Origin: Cryobacterium fucosi
GTDB taxonomy: Bacteria > Actinomycetota > Actinomycetes > Actinomycetales > Microbacteriaceae
Reading direction: 5' to 3'
Assembly: GCF_004403515.1 (NCBI RefSeq)
Contig: NZ_SOHH01000075.1
Location: forward strand, 59,768 to 123,767
Length of the DNA stretch: 64,000 nucleotides
Part shown: piece after piece, positions 7,870 to 17,079 of the stretch
Position numbering within the stretch: the first letter of the stretch is position 1
Layout: each line of letters begins with the position of its first letter
Notes under the pieces: generated by a model
The model's database searches: none
The model's input: the letters and a program-made list of their open reading frames with translations, nothing else
What the model was told of the DNA's origin: nothing
Position numbers and translations under genes: made by a program

Positions 7870-10800
7870 CCGACAAGACACTTGACGAGAAGGCTGCAAC
7901 GACGGCACCCGAGGAGACGACCAAATCGGGCCTGACCCGTCGACTCTTCCTCGGTGGCACCGCGACCGTTGGTGGCGTCGCCGTCGTGGGCGGCATGTTC
8001 AAGGACGGGTTCGAGGACCCCTACCTGGAACCCACCGCGCACGGCACCGGTGCCGCGAACGATGCGTATGGGCCAGAGGACGTCATCTACACGATGTGCA
8101 TGCAGTGCAATACGTTTTGCACCATCAAGGTCCGCCTGACCGACCCCGGTGAAAGCGGGGCCACCTCGCTGGTGCGCAAGATCGCGGGGAACCCGTACAG
8201 CCCGCTCACCACTCAACCGATCGGCCCGATCCCCTACGGGACAACCCCGGCGGATGCCGTCAAGGGCCTGGGCGTCATGGCCCTGGAGTCCAAGTCCCGC
8301 AGCGGCGGCATCGCGTGCCTCAAGGGCCAGGCCGGCATCCAGACCGTGCATGATGCGAAGCGCATTACTCAACCACTGAAGCGAGTCGGCCCACGCGGTA
8401 GCGGAAAGTGGCGGACGATCACGTGGGAACGCGCGCTGAAGGAGGTGCTCGACGGTGCCGCGGACATCGGCACCACCGGCTTGAAATCGTGGTGGGCGTA
8501 TGCGCCCAAGCAGCCCGTGATGGCCGACTGGGCCAAGGTCGGGTCCGGTGCACTGTCGGCGGCTGAGTTCGAGGGAAAATGGGGCGCCAAGCTCCTCGAC
8601 CCGAAGCGCCCCCAGCTTGGGCCGAAGTCAAACCTTATGACGATCCTCGGCGGCGACCGCATGCAGCTGATTGGCGAGCGGATGAGCCTCAACGGGTTCG
8701 GTTCGATCAACCAGTTCAACCACGGAGGCATCTGCGGCGTGACCGGAGTCATTGCCAACGCCCTGAGCCACCCGACCACGGGGCACAAGCGGATGTATGC
8801 CGACATCGACTATGTGGAGTATCTCATCGTGTGGGGAACAGAGCCCCTCACCGCCCAGAAAGGGCCCACCTGGCTGGCTCCACGCATCGGCGCGGCACGA
8901 GAGCGCGGCATGAAGATGTGCGTCATCGACCCACGCATGTCGAAGACGGCCGAGAAGGCCGATCTGTGGGTCCCGGTGAAACCCGGACACGATGCCGCAC
9001 TCGCGTTCGCAATCGCGCGCTGGATCGTCGACAACAACCGATACGATGCGGCCTATCTGAGGTCGGCGGGAAAGAACGCCGCCTCGGCCATCGGCGAACC
9101 GACCTGGTCGGACGCCACCCACCTGGTCAAGGTTGACGAGCCGACCAAGGGCAAGCTGACGATGGTCGACATCGGAAGGGCGGTGGCCGCCAAGCCTCTG
9201 CCCGGCGGCAAACCCGTCGAGGCCGAGCGGGTGGTCCTCGTCGACGGGACGCCTCAGGGCGCAGCAACCGTGACCACGCCCGCTGACCTCGACGTGGACA
9301 CCGAAGTAGACACGCCGGGGGGCAAAGTCAGGGTCAAGTCCGTCTTCCGTCTGCTCGTCGACCGCCTGCGTGAGCGAGAAATCACCGACTACGCCGCCGA
9401 AGCAGGCACAGACGCCGCGACGGTCGCCCAGATCGGCCACGACTTCACCAACCACGGCAAGCGTGCCGCCGTCATGGCCTATCGGGGTCCGGCCATGCAC
9501 GCCAACGGGTTTGACACCGTGCGCGCCATCGGCTACCTCAACTTCCTGATCGGCAACCACGATTGGAAGGGCGGTCACCTCGGAACCGGCCGGCGCTTCG
9601 ACCCGATTGCAGGCCGCTACGATCTGAACACCGTCCCCAACGCCAATCCGGCATGGGGCGTGCCGATCACCCGCGAGAAGGTCAAGTATGAGGACTCCCC
9701 CTTCTTCGGCGAAGACGGCTACCCGGCGAAGCGGCCGTGGTACCCCTTCGCCGGCAACCTCGCCCACGAGGTCCTGCCCAGTGCCAACGCCGGTTATCCC
9801 TACAGCCTGAACGCACTGTTCATGCACCGGCACAGTCCCTTGAACTCTCAGCCCGGTGCGAGACGCCTCGCGGAGATCATGAAAAAGGTCGACAAGATCA
9901 AGCTCGTGGTCAGCTTCGATATCACCATGGGTGACTCCTCCCTGTATGCCGACTATGTGCTGCCGGACCTCACCTACCTGGAGCGATTCACCCAGGAGTC
10001 GATCTATCCCAGCCAGCAGTACATGGCCACCCAGCTGGGCCAGCCGGCCACTCTCGCATTCGAGGGTCCCCGTCCGGTCGAACAGTTCTACCTGGACCTG
10101 ATGAAAGCCATGGGCCTTCCTGGGGTCGGCAAGGATGCCTTCGGGCCGGGGGCCAGCTTCGACACTGTGGAGGACTACTGGCTCAAGATGGCTGCGAATG
10201 TCGCGTTCCAGGATCCCCCGGTTCCGGATGCCGATGCGGAGGAACTGCGGATCTTCACGGCCGCGCGAACGAAAGCGCTGGGCAAGTCCTTCGACGAACG
10301 CGCCTGGAAGAAAGCGGTGACGCCGGAAGAGTGGCGCAAGGTGGTCTACGTGCTCAACCGGGGCGGGCGCTTCGACGGGGCGACCCCGGACCGCGCCGAC
10401 GGCTACGAGGGAGAGTGGCTGAGGCACAGATACGCCGGAGAGTGCGACTTCTACAATCCAAAGCTTCCAGCCACCAGGAACTCCATCACGGGGAAACCCT
10501 TCGACGGGCTGGCAGGGGTACGGCCCCCACTACGTTCTGATGGAAAGCCGGTGGACAGAAGCGGCCGGCCACTTCACTTCATCACCTGGAAATCCCGTAG
10601 TCAGGGCACTCACCGGACCATCGGCGATGCCTGGTTGCGCGAGGTCCGTCCCTCGAACTTCGTCTGGGTCAACACCCTGGATGCCAGGGCGCGGGGTATC
10701 GAGAGCGGAGATCGCGTCAAGCTGACGTCGGCCACGGCCGTGGTCGAGGGCATTGTCATGGTCGTAGAAAGCATTCGGCCCGGCGTGGTCGGTGCCGACG

Positions 10801-11072
10801 CTGCCTTCGGCCATCGAGGTTTTTTCGCCAGCGCGGTGGAGATCGATGGCAAGAAGGTCAATCCTCCGGCCCGCTACGGCCACGGCCAGTCCGCACGAAG
10901 AATCACCCCGATGCACGAGGAAACCGGTTACGCCGGCGCGCGCAGCGAGGGATTCCAGGTCAACGCTCTTCTCGACGATGATGTGAACTCGGGCGGCGGG
11001 GGCATCAACGACCCCATCGGCGGGGGCGCGGCTCAGCTCGACACGTGGGTCGAATTGGCAAAGGTCCGGTAG
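7866..11072 (+). CDS. Tat-exported molybdopterin oxidoreductase, tetrathionate reductase-like (TtrA-like)
   Basis: A 1068-residue Mo-bisMGD enzyme. A Tat signal with LTRRLFLGG near residues 23-31 is followed by a hydrophobic stretch. The [4Fe-4S] site is CMQCNTFC near 79-86 plus the later Cys of GGIACLKGQ. The probable Mo-ligand cysteine is in HGGICGVTG near residue 287. The C-terminus holds a molybdopterin dinucleotide-binding domain (FVWVNTLDARARGIESGD). The length fits TtrA (about 1020) much better than PsrA/PhsA (about 750) or ArrA (about 850), and the B-C-A gene order agrees. It is expected to sit outside the membrane and reduce tetrathionate or another oxidised sulfur compound. The substrate is not proven. 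Confidence 0.85.
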   Translation: MTDKTLDEKAATTAPEETTKSGLTRRLFLGGTATVGGVAVVGGMFKDGFEDPYLEPTAHGTGAANDAYGPEDVIYTMCMQCNTFCTIKVRLTDPGESGATSLVRKIAGNPYSPLTTQPIGPIPYGTTPADAVKGLGVMALESKSRSGGIACLKGQAGIQTVHDAKRITQPLKRVGPRGSGKWRTITWERALKEVLDGAADIGTTGLKSWWAYAPKQPVMADWAKVGSGALSAAEFEGKWGAKLLDPKRPQLGPKSNLMTILGGDRMQLIGERMSLNGFGSINQFNHGGICGVTGVIANALSHPTTGHKRMYADIDYVEYLIVWGTEPLTAQKGPTWLAPRIGAARERGMKMCVIDPRMSKTAEKADLWVPVKPGHDAALAFAIARWIVDNNRYDAAYLRSAGKNAASAIGEPTWSDATHLVKVDEPTKGKLTMVDIGRAVAAKPLPGGKPVEAERVVLVDGTPQGAATVTTPADLDVDTEVDTPGGKVRVKSVFRLLVDRLREREITDYAAEAGTDAATVAQIGHDFTNHGKRAAVMAYRGPAMHANGFDTVRAIGYLNFLIGNHDWKGGHLGTGRRFDPIAGRYDLNTVPNANPAWGVPITREKVKYEDSPFFGEDGYPAKRPWYPFAGNLAHEVLPSANAGYPYSLNALFMHRHSPLNSQPGARRLAEIMKKVDKIKLVVSFDITMGDSSLYADYVLPDLTYLERFTQESIYPSQQYMATQLGQPATLAFEGPRPVEQFYLDLMKAMGLPGVGKDAFGPGASFDTVEDYWLKMAANVAFQDPPVPDADAEELRIFTAARTKALGKSFDERAWKKAVTPEEWRKVVYVLNRGGRFDGATPDRADGYEGEWLRHRYAGECDFYNPKLPATRNSITGKPFDGLAGVRPPLRSDGKPVDRSGRPLHFITWKSRSQGTHRTIGDAWLREVRPSNFVWVNTLDARARGIESGDRVKLTSATAVVEGIVMVVESIRPGVVGADAAFGHRGFFASAVEIDGKKVNPPARYGHGQSARRITPMHEETGYAGARSEGFQVNALLDDDVNSGGGGINDPIGGGAAQLDTWVELAKVR

Positions 11073-11085
11073 GGGGCCGGGTCGG

Positions 11086-12249
11086 ATGACAGGAGTTCGT
11101 GCGGTCATCGGTGTCCTGAGCCTGTTTGACGGGCCTGGCAGGGTGATGACGATCGATCCCGGCTCGTGCAGCCGCAAGCATGGATCGGGCTGCGACGCCT
11201 GCGTCGAATCCTGCCCGCAGGCGGCGCTGCATCTCACGGGAGAGGGACAGGTCCCAGCGTTCGATCCCACCGCCTGTATCGGGTGCGGCATCTGCACGGT
11301 GGCCTGTCCGACGGCAGCGATCGCCGGCGTCGGCGTCGCACCCAAGCGGCTGATGAGGGCGGCAGAGACCGCCGCAGACAAGCTTGAGATTCGCTGCGGA
11401 GCGGCACGAACTGCGGCCCGATCGGAGATGAGTGCCGTCGACGTGCTCTGCCTGGCCGCTGTGCACCCTGAGACCGTCGCTGCCGCCGCGGTCCGACTCG
11501 AACCTGGCGGGACGCTGACGCTCGTACGCGGTGACTGCGCGAGCTGCCCCGTCGGAGCGGAGCGGCAGGTCGAGGAGACCGTTTCCGGTGGTGTGGCGTT
11601 GTCCGCACAGTGCGCGGGTGACCGCACCGTCGTCGTGGTGACCGCCGGTGAGAACAGGGAGGGTGCGGATCCGCTCACCGACACCGACTATGTCAGGAAA
11701 AAGGATCCGGTGGGCATAAGCCGCAGGGGACTGATCCGGGGCCTGATCGGTGCACCCGCGCCTCGCGCCGGAGACCCCAAGGCGCACAGGGCCGATAAGG
11801 GTCGGGAGGACTCGCCCGCGACGCCGGCGCCGGTGTCCGGTGCAGTCTCGGAGTCACGCCGTGCTCTTCTTGCCGTCGCTCCGCATGCCCCGATGCCCCG
11901 ACCATTCGCCGGGCCAGGGTGTACCGCGTGCCAGGCCTGCAGCGGCGTATGTCCCACAGGTGCGTTGGTGTGGGGGGAGACCTCCACGATGTCGACCCTC
12001 GGTGTCGACGAGCAGGCCTGCATCGCGTGCGGGGAATGTGTTCGGGTGTGTCCTGAGAACGTGCTCTCCCTCGGCTGCACCCTCCCCGGCCAACCCCGCC
12101 CCTCATTCGGTTCCACCCAGATAACCAGGGTGCAATTCGCCGGCTGCGACCGGTGTGGCCGGGCGTTGCGCTCCGGCGAGACTGGCACGTGCACGCGTTG
12201 CTCCAGCCGCCGCTCGGTCCTCGACGACGTCTGGGGCAGTTATGGCTGA
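11086..12249 (+). CDS. Multi-cluster 4Fe-4S ferredoxin with C-terminal Cys-pair (zinc-ribbon-like) tail
   Basis: A 387-residue protein 13 bases after the TtrA-like gene, with an AGGGGG ribosome site. It has two N-terminal [4Fe-4S] motifs (CDACVESCP, CIGCGICTVACP) and a middle region of about 150 residues with CASCP. A second pair follows (CTACQACSGVCP, CIACGECVRVCP), then a final CDRC...CTRC that looks like a zinc ribbon or rubredoxin-like knuckle. There is no signal peptide or membrane segment, so it is probably cytoplasmic. It could donate electrons to, or help assemble, the adjacent reductase. I do not recognise a named family for the whole architecture. Confidence 0.8.
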   Translation: MTGVRAVIGVLSLFDGPGRVMTIDPGSCSRKHGSGCDACVESCPQAALHLTGEGQVPAFDPTACIGCGICTVACPTAAIAGVGVAPKRLMRAAETAADKLEIRCGAARTAARSEMSAVDVLCLAAVHPETVAAAAVRLEPGGTLTLVRGDCASCPVGAERQVEETVSGGVALSAQCAGDRTVVVVTAGENREGADPLTDTDYVRKKDPVGISRRGLIRGLIGAPAPRAGDPKAHRADKGREDSPATPAPVSGAVSESRRALLAVAPHAPMPRPFAGPGCTACQACSGVCPTGALVWGETSTMSTLGVDEQACIACGECVRVCPENVLSLGCTLPGQPRPSFGSTQITRVQFAGCDRCGRALRSGETGTCTRCSSRRSVLDDVWGSYG

Positions 12250-12301
12250 CCGGCCTTCGGCTCCCTGAACCGAACCGTACGACTGCACGAGCATCGTGGA
12301 T

Positions 12302-13297
12302 TCACGAGTTCCGGTGCGGAGACACCGACCCTCCCAGCTCTGCGCCGACGACGGCGGGCGACGGATGCTGCGGGGCCGGCTGCAGCGGTGCCGAGCGTCG
12401 GTGCCGCAGCTCCACCCGCTGCCCCCAGGAGGTGCCCGTGACGATCAGCCCTGCCCCGAGCACCACTGCCAGACCGAGGCTCTCGCTGCCGAGGCTCACC
12501 CCGACGAGCACGGCCCAGACCGGCTCAGTGCCCATCAACAGGCTGGCCCGTGCGGCGGAGCTGCGGCGGATCGCCCAGGTCTGGGCCAGGAAAGCGAAGA
12601 CGCTGCAGGCCAGGCCGAGGTAGAGCACCCCGAGCCAGGCGGCCGGGCCGAAGGTGCCGATCGCTTGCAAGGCGCCCGGGGCATCCGCTGCGCAGAACAC
12701 GACGGCGCCCACGATGGCCTGCACCAGCGTGATGATGAGGGTGCCTGGCCGGCGGCCAGACCTGCCGCCACGGGTCAACCGGCCGACCATGGTGACGTGC
12801 AGGGCGCGCACGAATGCGGCCGCGAGCACGAGCAGGTCGCCCGGGTTCGGGGCGCGGAATCCGTTGCCGGACACGAGCAACGCCACACCGACGACCGCCA
12901 GCACCGCGGCGATGAAGAACGAGCGCGGCAGCCAGTTGCGCGCCGCGACCGACTCGAGAATCGGCGTGAGGATGATCGTCAGGCTGATGATGAGGCCGGC
13001 ATTCGTTGCCGAGGTGATGGCCACCCCGGCCGTCTCCAGCCACAGGATCGCCGCCTGGGTGAGTCCGAGCAGTACGCCGACGGCCAGCTCGGCCCGGCTC
13101 GGCCGTCGCGGCCGGCTCAGCGCCCAGATCAGAAGCAGCGCCAACGCCGCCACCAGGAAGCGCAGCGCGAGCACCGCGCCCACGCTCGCCTGCTCGGTGA
13201 GCACCTTGGCGGCGAGGTAGCTGCCGCCCCAGACAAGTGCGACGAGCAGCAGGACGGCGTCGATGCGGTAGCGCCCGAGCCGCGCGAGAGTGAGCAT
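12302..13297 (-). CDS. EamA/DMT-superfamily transporter
   Basis: A drug/metabolite-transporter protein of about 331 residues with ten predicted helices arranged as two EamA repeats (LLLVALVWGGSYLAAKVL at the start, AAWLGVLYLGLACSVFAFL in the second half). ATG 13297 was chosen because GGGAG lies about nine bases upstream; an ATG at 13321 has no ribosome site. Members export amino acids, metabolites or drugs; the substrate cannot be read from sequence. A LysR regulator is divergent across a short gap, the usual arrangement for a regulator of an exporter. Confidence 0.88.
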   Translation of the reverse strand: MLTLARLGRYRIDAVLLLVALVWGGSYLAAKVLTEQASVGAVLALRFLVAALALLLIWALSRPRRPSRAELAVGVLLGLTQAAILWLETAGVAITSATNAGLIISLTIILTPILESVAARNWLPRSFFIAAVLAVVGVALLVSGNGFRAPNPGDLLVLAAAFVRALHVTMVGRLTRGGRSGRRPGTLIITLVQAIVGAVVFCAADAPGALQAIGTFGPAAWLGVLYLGLACSVFAFLAQTWAIRRSSAARASLLMGTEPVWAVLVGVSLGSESLGLAVVLGAGLIVTGTSWGQRVELRHRRSAPLQPAPQHPSPAVVGAELGGSVSPHRNS

Positions 13298-13370
13298 GGG
13301 TCCAATGCTCCCGGGCGGCATCCATTAAGTCTAGATGGCTAATTCTGAACCAACACTTTAGAATTTACTT

Positions 13371-14285
13371 ATGGATCTGCATCAGCTCTTCGTTTTGCGG
13401 GAACTCGGCGAGCGCGGCAGCGTCGCCGCGGTGGCCCGGGCGCTGTTCGTGTCGTCATCGGCGGTGTCGCAGCAGCTGTCGACGCTGCAGCGCAGTACGG
13501 GCGTTGCCCTGACCGAACGAAGCGGGCGCACCCTGGTGCTGACTCCGGCGGGCACCGCGCTGGCTGCCGCCGCCACCACCGTGTCCACGGCGATGGCGGG
13601 CGCCGAGGAGGCGGTCGCCCGCTTCCACGATGAGCCGGCCACCCCGGTGAGCCTCTCGGCGTTCCACAGCGCCGGCCTGGCCTGGTTCGGGCCCCTGCTC
13701 TCCCGCCTGGCCGCGTCGGACGGGCCCGCCCTGCCGCCGCTCCGCTGCGGTGACGAGGATGTCGCGCGGTCGGCATTCCCGGCGCTGGTCGCCGACTACG
13801 ACCTCGTCGTCGCCCACCGGCTGCCACACGATCCATTCTGGCCGGACCGGGTCACGGTCACCCCGCTGATCTACGAACCGCTCGATGTCGCCCTGGCGGC
13901 CGGGCATCCCCTGGCCGGGAGGTCGTCGGTGTCGGTCGCCGACATCACCAACGAGGCCTGGATCGCCGGGCACCCGGGCTTCCCGCTGGCGGAGGCGGTG
14001 AACGTCGTCGCGGCGAGAGCCGGCCGGCCGCTCCGGATCGAGCACCGGATCAACGAGTTCTTCATGGCGGCATCCGTGGTCGCCTCGGGGGCCGCGATCG
14101 CGCTGCTGCCGCGCCACACGATGGCGCCGTCGCCGGGGTCCGGCCTGGTGCTGGTGCCGTTCAACGACCTGCGCGTCGGGCGACAGATCGACGTGCTCAG
14201 CCGTCCTGAGACACTGCTCCGCGCCTCGGTCCGCCGGGTGCTCGACGAGCTGCGCGCGGTCGCCGGCGCGCGCCCGGCCGGATAG
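13371..14285 (+). CDS. LysR-family transcriptional regulator
   Basis: A 304-residue LysR-type regulator. The N-terminal winged helix covers residues 1-60 (LHQLFVLRELGERGSVAAVARALFVSSSAVSQQLSTL, recognition helix at SSSAVSQQLS). The substrate-binding domain runs from about 90 to 295 and includes the usual EPLDVALAAGHPLAG segment. It is transcribed away from the EamA transporter and probably controls it and itself. The AT-richer gap contains CTTTAGAATTTAC just before the ATG, possibly part of the promoter or operator. Confidence 0.9.
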   Translation: MDLHQLFVLRELGERGSVAAVARALFVSSSAVSQQLSTLQRSTGVALTERSGRTLVLTPAGTALAAAATTVSTAMAGAEEAVARFHDEPATPVSLSAFHSAGLAWFGPLLSRLAASDGPALPPLRCGDEDVARSAFPALVADYDLVVAHRLPHDPFWPDRVTVTPLIYEPLDVALAAGHPLAGRSSVSVADITNEAWIAGHPGFPLAEAVNVVAARAGRPLRIEHRINEFFMAASVVASGAAIALLPRHTMAPSPGSGLVLVPFNDLRVGRQIDVLSRPETLLRASVRRVLDELRAVAGARPAG

Positions 14286-14461
14286 GCGACGAACGGATGC
14301 GGCGCTCGACCCCCGACAGAACCGTCGGCCCCACGCTAGGAAACCTCGTCACAGCCAGGTCTGACTAGGAATTCCCTGTGCGAAGTGACCTTATTCGATC
14401 TCAACACCTCTGTCCGCCTGGGCCGGCCTCGACGCACGAGACGGTGAAAGAACGTGCACGC

Positions 14462-14608
14462 GTCGAATCCATGTACACCAAGATCAGACTCATCACCCGC
14501 ATCGCCTTCGGATTCAGATCACCCGACACCCCTGATCGCCCTCGCGATGCTCAGCCACGGCGGCCGCAATCCAGTGCTCAACGGACGGAATCGACCCGCG
14601 GAAGAGTC
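14462..14608 (+). pseudogene. 3' remnant of an ISL3-family transposase with right terminal repeat
   Basis: Frame one reads TKIRLITRIAFGFRSPD (from about 14474). The frame then shifts and the next frame continues LIALAMLSHGG. Together these match the conserved C-terminal end of actinobacterial ISL3-family transposases. A net one-base insertion near 14525-14535 explains the shift. Soon after, at 14595-14608, CCCGCGGAAGAGTC resembles an ISL3 right inverted repeat (reverse complement begins GACTCTTCC). No left end or catalytic core is present. The gap from 14286 to 14461 shows nothing else I can name. Confidence 0.65.
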
Positions 14609-14680
14609 AGGAGAGCCGTCTCCGTTGCCGACCCAGCGGGGGCGGATCGTCTGCTGGCCAGGTTAGCGACCCAAATCCCA

Positions 14681-15145
14681 TTAGACATCCCGGATCTTGA
14701 ACACCGGGAAGTCGGCTGCAATGCTCTCGAATGCTGCGACCGGCTCCGACAGATCGACCGGAATGTGCGGTCGGGCGCCGGGCGCTTGCGCCAGGTAGGC
14801 CTTGAGAATCGGCGCACGAGCATCCGCCCGAACCTCTTCGAGCAGCACCGGTCGCCTGCGCCCCGCGTGGATGACGGCGTTCCCATTCGCGGCCCGCACA
14901 TTACGCACCCACCGCGAGCCCTGCCCCAGCATCGAGACCGCGTACTCACTGCCTTCGTAGCGGGCGACCACGAGGGGCAGCGTGAGCAGGGTGCGCGACT
15001 TCGGATTGACGGTCTCGAGGCTGACCGCGCCGTGGCCAACGACACCGAGCGAGAACACCATCGCGCTGATCCGGTTCAGAAAACGCGCCCACCGATTCGG
15101 GCGTCCGCCGGCGTACATGCGCCTTAGGGAATCTTCACGAATCAT
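14681..15145 (-). CDS. Deazaflavin (F420)-dependent nitroreductase-family protein
   Basis: A 154-residue member of the DDN/DUF385 split-barrel family of F420-dependent reductases. Supporting features are the N-terminal RPNRWARFLNRI segment, the core KSRTLLTLPLVVARYEGSEYAVSMLG and the NVRAANGNAVIHAGRRR segment, all in family order. Such enzymes reduce quinones, nitro compounds or other electrophiles. Neither candidate start (ATG 15145 or ATG 15118) has a good ribosome site, so the first nine residues are uncertain. It stands alone beside a transposase remnant. Confidence 0.82.
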   Translation of the reverse strand: MIREDSLRRMYAGGRPNRWARFLNRISAMVFSLGVVGHGAVSLETVNPKSRTLLTLPLVVARYEGSEYAVSMLGQGSRWVRNVRAANGNAVIHAGRRRPVLLEEVRADARAPILKAYLAQAPGARPHIPVDLSEPVAAFESIAADFPVFKIRDV

Positions 15146-15509
15146 GACAGGCGACTGCGGAACTGACAGCGGGTGATGTGGACGAATTCGTACATGAGCG
15201 GTGTGCCTCTCCGGTGTTGAAGACCGACACCAGTACAGCGGCTCGGCCGCCCGGCTGGCAGTGCCGATGCTACCATCGCCAGCCCGTCAGAGACGCTCTT
15301 CGAGCGCGTTTGGCTGGGGGCCGCTATCCGCCGCTGGTGTTGTCACATAGGAACCCTCTACGAGAGAGTGCGCTCAGGGGATCGCGATCCGCTACCAGGA
15401 ATCGAGAAGCGCCGAAGCGTGTTCAGGCCTGGCCTGTCAACGGGGGGAGCCGACTCGTCTCCCAGCGCGGCATGGGGCAGGAAGATCGCAAGTGCATCGC
15501 CTCGCTGTG
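15146..15509. other. Intergenic region without a recognisable gene
   Basis: A 364-base gap upstream of the F420-type reductase. Open frames cross it, but none shows a recognisable family, a credible start or family-like composition. No convincing RNA gene or complete inverted repeat was seen. Given the nearby transposase remnant it may be decayed mobile DNA, which is inference. Confidence 0.4.
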
Positions 15510-16379
15510 TCAAATCTCCGGGGACACAGTCAGTGTCCGGACCGTCGCCAGAAGCCAACTCAGTATCCCGAGGATGACCGCCGCCACGATGCCGATGGGG
15601 ATCATGATGCCCCACGCTGCCGGTTCGTGGAGTGCCGTCTGCACGAACGGCGTGATCAGAATGGGCATGCACGTCAGGAGGAGGAAGACGAGGAAGGCTG
15701 CAGTGATTGGGTAGGCGAACGCCTGCCGTTGAAGTTGCCTGATGCCGACGCCGAGTGCGGCGGGGAGGAAAATGGCATAGTCGAGGACGTGGACGGGGTT
15801 GGTCGGCAGCGCCATCTCGACCACGCTTTGTGGCCTTACTCCCGTGAGCAGGGCGGGCACGTCCTCAGAAAGCCACAGCAGCGCGAACATTCCGGCCACG
15901 ACCACCAGAGTCCACGCCCCGACTGTGACAGCACGATCGTTTGTGAAGTGTTCAGCGGTCCTCGGGATGTCGATGGATGCCAACCCGCCGATGAGGGCGT
16001 AGAGGCTGAGGCCAAGAACGGCGACCCAGAGCGGGAACACGGGGCCGAACGGGACGGAGAAGGTGTAGATCACATAGCTGTACACCGTGAAGGCGACAGC
16101 TCCGAGCCAGACCACGTATGCGCGATATGATCCGCGAAGTGCCATAACAGCGCAGAGCACCATCAGCGGAGTGACCACGACCGTGTTGACGATGTCCTGT
16201 GCCAGCGCCTGGAACAGAAAAGTGGGTGTCAGACTGCCATAGATTCCGTGCACGGTGAGCCCAATCACACTCCCGATAAAGGCCAGAACGGCGGCGGCGA
16301 TCGACAAACGCAGCCATGTTCTGGCTCCGACGCTGGCGCGTCGCCGGTCGACGCCGATTGACGAAGTTTCCCTGATCAT
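15510..16379 (-). CDS. Polytopic membrane protein of unknown function
   Basis: A 289-residue hydrophobic protein with about eight predicted helices and a short basic N-terminus. ATG 16379 was chosen because AAAGGAG lies five bases upstream. No catalytic motif or named family is recognised; the AYVVWLGAVAFTVYSYVIY and FPLWVAVLGLSLYALIGG segments occur in uncharacterised actinobacterial membrane proteins. A TetR regulator gene ends 48 bases upstream on the same strand, so the two are probably co-transcribed and the regulator may control this protein. Confidence 0.75.
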   Translation of the reverse strand: MIRETSSIGVDRRRASVGARTWLRLSIAAAVLAFIGSVIGLTVHGIYGSLTPTFLFQALAQDIVNTVVVTPLMVLCAVMALRGSYRAYVVWLGAVAFTVYSYVIYTFSVPFGPVFPLWVAVLGLSLYALIGGLASIDIPRTAEHFTNDRAVTVGAWTLVVVAGMFALLWLSEDVPALLTGVRPQSVVEMALPTNPVHVLDYAIFLPAALGVGIRQLQRQAFAYPITAAFLVFLLLTCMPILITPFVQTALHEPAAWGIMIPIGIVAAVILGILSWLLATVRTLTVSPEI

Positions 16380-16427
16380 CGCTCTCCTTTGTCGTGCAAA
16401 ACTCCTGGTCTGCAATACCGCCCTCGC

Positions 16428-17063
16428 TCACCGGGCCGGGAGCGCAATGTCATTCCCGTAGCGGGCGAGGATCAGGTCGACGGCCGAGCGAGCGTAGCCG
16501 GCTTCGATGGGATCGCCCGTGATGAGGAGGCAGAAGTACAAAGGCCCGGCAAGAGTATTCAGCACGACGTCGACGTCGGTGTCGCCGGAGAACTCACCGG
16601 AGGCGATTCCGCGCTCCACGGCGGCGCGCCAGTGCCGCTGATTGGGTTTGATGATCAGATCGCGGTAGCTGTCGGCGAGCACGGGATCGGCGGCCATCTC
16701 TGCCACGAGACCGGGCAGCACGCGCCCGAGCGGTGTGCGGGTCAGAACATTCATCAGCTGTTCGGTGAGAGCATGCAGGTCGGCGGCGGCGCTGCCCGAA
16801 TCATGTGCTTTGCCAGGGCTCATTTGGGTCACCATCGCCTCGACGACGAGCTGGGATTTCTGCGACCATCGCCGATAGATGGCGGGCTTACTCACCCCCG
16901 CCCGCCGGGCGACCTCCGCCACCGACACGCGGACATAGCCGACCTCGGAGAGCAACTCGACCGTGGCCCGCAGTATCCTGTGATCCATGTCCGGGTCGCG
17001 GGGGCGCCCGACACCGCTGCCGCGACCTCCGGGGCGGCGTGGTGCCAAGGGCGACTCTGACAT
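16428..17063 (-). CDS. TetR-family transcriptional regulator
   Basis: A 211-residue TetR regulator. The helix-turn-helix is at about residues 25-70 (ILRATVELLSEVGYVRVSVAEVARRAGVSKPAIYRRW), followed by a TetR_C-type ligand domain with PLGRVLPGLVAEMAADP. ATG 17063 was preferred to the longer frame because GGGAG lies nine bases upstream and family members start in a short basic PRRPGGRGSG-type leader. The dyad at 17094-17120 upstream is probably its own operator. The likely target is the downstream membrane protein. Confidence 0.88.
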   Translation of the reverse strand: MSESPLAPRRPGGRGSGVGRPRDPDMDHRILRATVELLSEVGYVRVSVAEVARRAGVSKPAIYRRWSQKSQLVVEAMVTQMSPGKAHDSGSAAADLHALTEQLMNVLTRTPLGRVLPGLVAEMAADPVLADSYRDLIIKPNQRHWRAAVERGIASGEFSGDTDVDVVLNTLAGPLYFCLLITGDPIEAGYARSAVDLILARYGNDIALPAR

Positions 17064-17079
17064 CAAACCCAACTCCCTA

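Noticed and set aside
12296..13342. Long plus-strand open frame opposite the EamA transporter
   Set aside because: Its translation is Arg/Gly/Gln-rich without any family motif and lies exactly antisense to a clear ten-helix transporter; high GC keeps such frames open.
14378..15127. 249-codon plus-strand open frame over the transposase remnant and F420-type reductase
   Set aside because: Only the short TKIRLITRIAFGFRSPD stretch is meaningful; the rest is antisense to a recognisable DDN-family gene.
15178..15714. 178-codon plus-strand open frame in the gap before the membrane-protein gene
   Set aside because: It runs antisense into the membrane-protein gene, has no ribosome site and shows no family resemblance.
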